5,139 bases of DNA. It comes from a bacterium. Its GTDB lineage: Bacteria; Patescibacteriota; JABMPQ01; JAQVVF01. Within the stretch, counting starts at the first letter, position 1. Each line of letters starts with the position of its first letter. The notes under the pieces are model-generated. The model was given only the letters and a program-made list of their open reading frames with translations, was not told where the DNA came from and did no database searches. This document shows, piece after piece, positions 4,599 through 5,139 of the stretch. Location of the stretch: NCBI GenBank assembly GCA_030611905.1, contig JAUWOX010000081.1:1-5139 (forward strand), read 5' to 3'. The position numbers and the translations under genes were made by a program.

Positions 4599-4913
4599 AT
4601 GCGATACAACAAACTAGTTCGCGACCTAATACCAGAAATTATCAAACAAGACAATAAAATTCCCATCACTCATATTGCCAATAATCAAGAATATTGGAAA
4701 AAATTAAAAACCAAACTTCAAGAAGAAGTAGATGAATATTTAGATTCGGAAGATAAAAAAGAGCTGGCTGATATTCTTGAAGTCATCAACGCTATTTGTG
4801 ATTTTAAAAAAATTAACAAAGCAAAATTAGAATCAATTCGCCAACAAAAAACTCAAAAAAGAGGTGGCTTTAAAAAGAAAATAATTCTTGAACAAACAAA
4901 ATCCAATACTTGA
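4599..4913 (+). CDS. COG4997-type all-alpha NTP pyrophosphohydrolase (phosphoribosyl-ATP pyrophosphatase-like)
   Basis: A 104-residue protein opening with Tyr3-Asn-Lys-Leu-Val-Arg-Asp9, then Ile11-Pro, the typical start of 'house-cleaning' phosphoribosyl-ATP-pyrophosphohydrolase-like proteins. The metal signature follows: Glu42-Glu43-x2-Glu46 and Glu55-x2-Asp58. Near the end Arg88-Gly-Gly-Phe91 and a lysine cluster (92-94) complete the family pattern. The family is related to, but distinct from, the MazG-like protein at 1910-2215; members hydrolyse nucleoside triphosphates or related nucleotides, and the exact substrate is unknown. A role in histidine synthesis is unlikely given the family and absence of his genes here. 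No Shine-Dalgarno. It follows the Nudix gene by 21 bp, consistent with co-transcription. Its TGA stop overlaps the -35 box of the next gene's candidate promoter. Confidence 0.87.
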   Translation: MRYNKLVRDLIPEIIKQDNKIPITHIANNQEYWKKLKTKLQEEVDEYLDSEDKKELADILEVINAICDFKKINKAKLESIRQQKTQKRGGFKKKIILEQTKSNT

Positions 4914-4938
4914 AAAACCAAAAATAAAATGTTATCCT
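4910..4938 (+). promoter_or_regulatory. Candidate promoter for a near-leaderless feoA-like mRNA
   Basis: TTGAAA (4910-4915) overlaps the TGA stop of the preceding gene, and 17 bases later comes TATCCT (4933-4938). Transcription would start near 4945, only about two bases before the ATG at 4947. This would explain the missing Shine-Dalgarno. The -10 matches only four of six consensus bases. Confidence 0.4.
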
Positions 4939-4946
4939 ATTAAACT

Positions 4947-5139
4947 ATGAAAAAAACATTAATTGATCTAAAACCAGGACAAAAAGCCAAAATTTCAAAT
5001 TTGAAAGGCGGTTTTAATTTCCAACAAAAATTAGCTAGTCTTAATATTCGCCCCAATAAAACTATAAAAAAAATTGTCCAAGAACCTTTCGGCGGTCCTA
5101 TTGTTATAGAAATTGACAACCGAAAAATAACCCTTGGCC
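4947..5139 (+). CDS. feoA: FeoA-domain protein, N-terminal part (3' end outside window)
   Basis: Sixty-four codons are open from the ATG at 4947 to the window end. The protein reads as a FeoA SH3-like domain: Leu5-x2-Leu-x2-Gly11 at the start, a strand through Lys13-Ile16, Lys28-Leu29 and Leu32-x-Ile34-x-Pro36 (the usual place of 'LGI.PG'), then Pro47-Phe-Gly-Gly-Pro51 and the strand up to Ile61-x-Leu-Gly64. FeoA is a small cytosolic partner of the ferrous iron permease FeoB; similar domains also end metal-dependent regulators. Here the domain begins at the N-terminus, which favours a stand-alone FeoA or a FeoA-FeoB fusion; feoB may follow outside the window. In the conserved turn Asn37 replaces the usual Gly. 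No Shine-Dalgarno is present. Confidence 0.82.
   Translation, partial: MKKTLIDLKPGQKAKISNLKGGFNFQQKLASLNIRPNKTIKKIVQEPFGGPIVIEIDNRKITLG

Noticed and set aside
1..5139. Alternative genetic code with UGA as an amino acid
   Set aside because: TGA ends several well-supported genes at family-typical lengths and forms the ATGA overlap at 1910-1913.
1..5139. CRISPR array, tRNA, rRNA or insertion sequence
   Set aside because: I found no regularly spaced repeats, no cloverleaf-like segment with T-loop motif, no rRNA-like stretch and no transposase or terminal inverted repeats.

Overview
The window is AT-rich, gene-dense DNA with short genes, poly-A/T-rich spacers and mostly hypothetical or small-enzyme content. 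TGA is clearly a stop codon (ends at 1911-1913, 2402-2404 minus, 3724-3726 minus, 4911-4913), so the standard bacterial code applies and Gracilibacteria/SR1-type recoding is excluded. AT richness, tiny genes, absence of Shine-Dalgarno sites on most genes and the kinds of families present suggest a Candidate Phyla Radiation (Patescibacteria) genome. That is inference; no marker gene fixes the lineage.

Layout. (1) 1-354 (+): C-terminal part of a DUF4405-like histidine-bearing membrane protein, entering from outside the window. The spacer 355-544 shows no convincing promoter or terminator. (2) 545-2215 (+): a tight four-gene operon (gaps of 9 and 4 bp, then a 4-bp ATGA overlap) coding a two-helix small membrane protein, a nucleoside 2-deoxyribosyltransferase-like protein, a polytopic 'MCFS' membrane protein and a MazG-like NTP pyrophosphatase. 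It ends in tandem hairpins with an intrinsic terminator. (3) 2370-4070 (-): three separately transcribed genes, each with its own terminator and candidate promoter: a 64-residue cysteine-rich protein behind a full-consensus sigma-70 promoter and a strong Shine-Dalgarno, a secreted SGNH-hydrolase-like protein, and an 86-residue cysteine-rich protein with another strong Shine-Dalgarno. (4) 4089-4913 (+): an MTH1-type Nudix hydrolase followed by a COG4997-type all-alpha NTP pyrophosphatase. A perfect 9-bp DnaA-box match lies just before the Nudix start. (5) 4947-5139 (+): start of a FeoA-domain protein, running off the window.

The common theme is nucleotide-pool sanitation: a base/nucleoside-exchange-like enzyme, two different EExxE...ExxD pyrophosphohydrolases and an 8-oxo-dGTPase-like Nudix protein lie within about 4.2 kb. 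The least familiar part is the 545-2215 operon, where nucleotide enzymes are interleaved with two uncharacterised membrane proteins. Nothing here proves a new system, but that operon and the heavily expressed-looking 64-residue protein are the best candidates.
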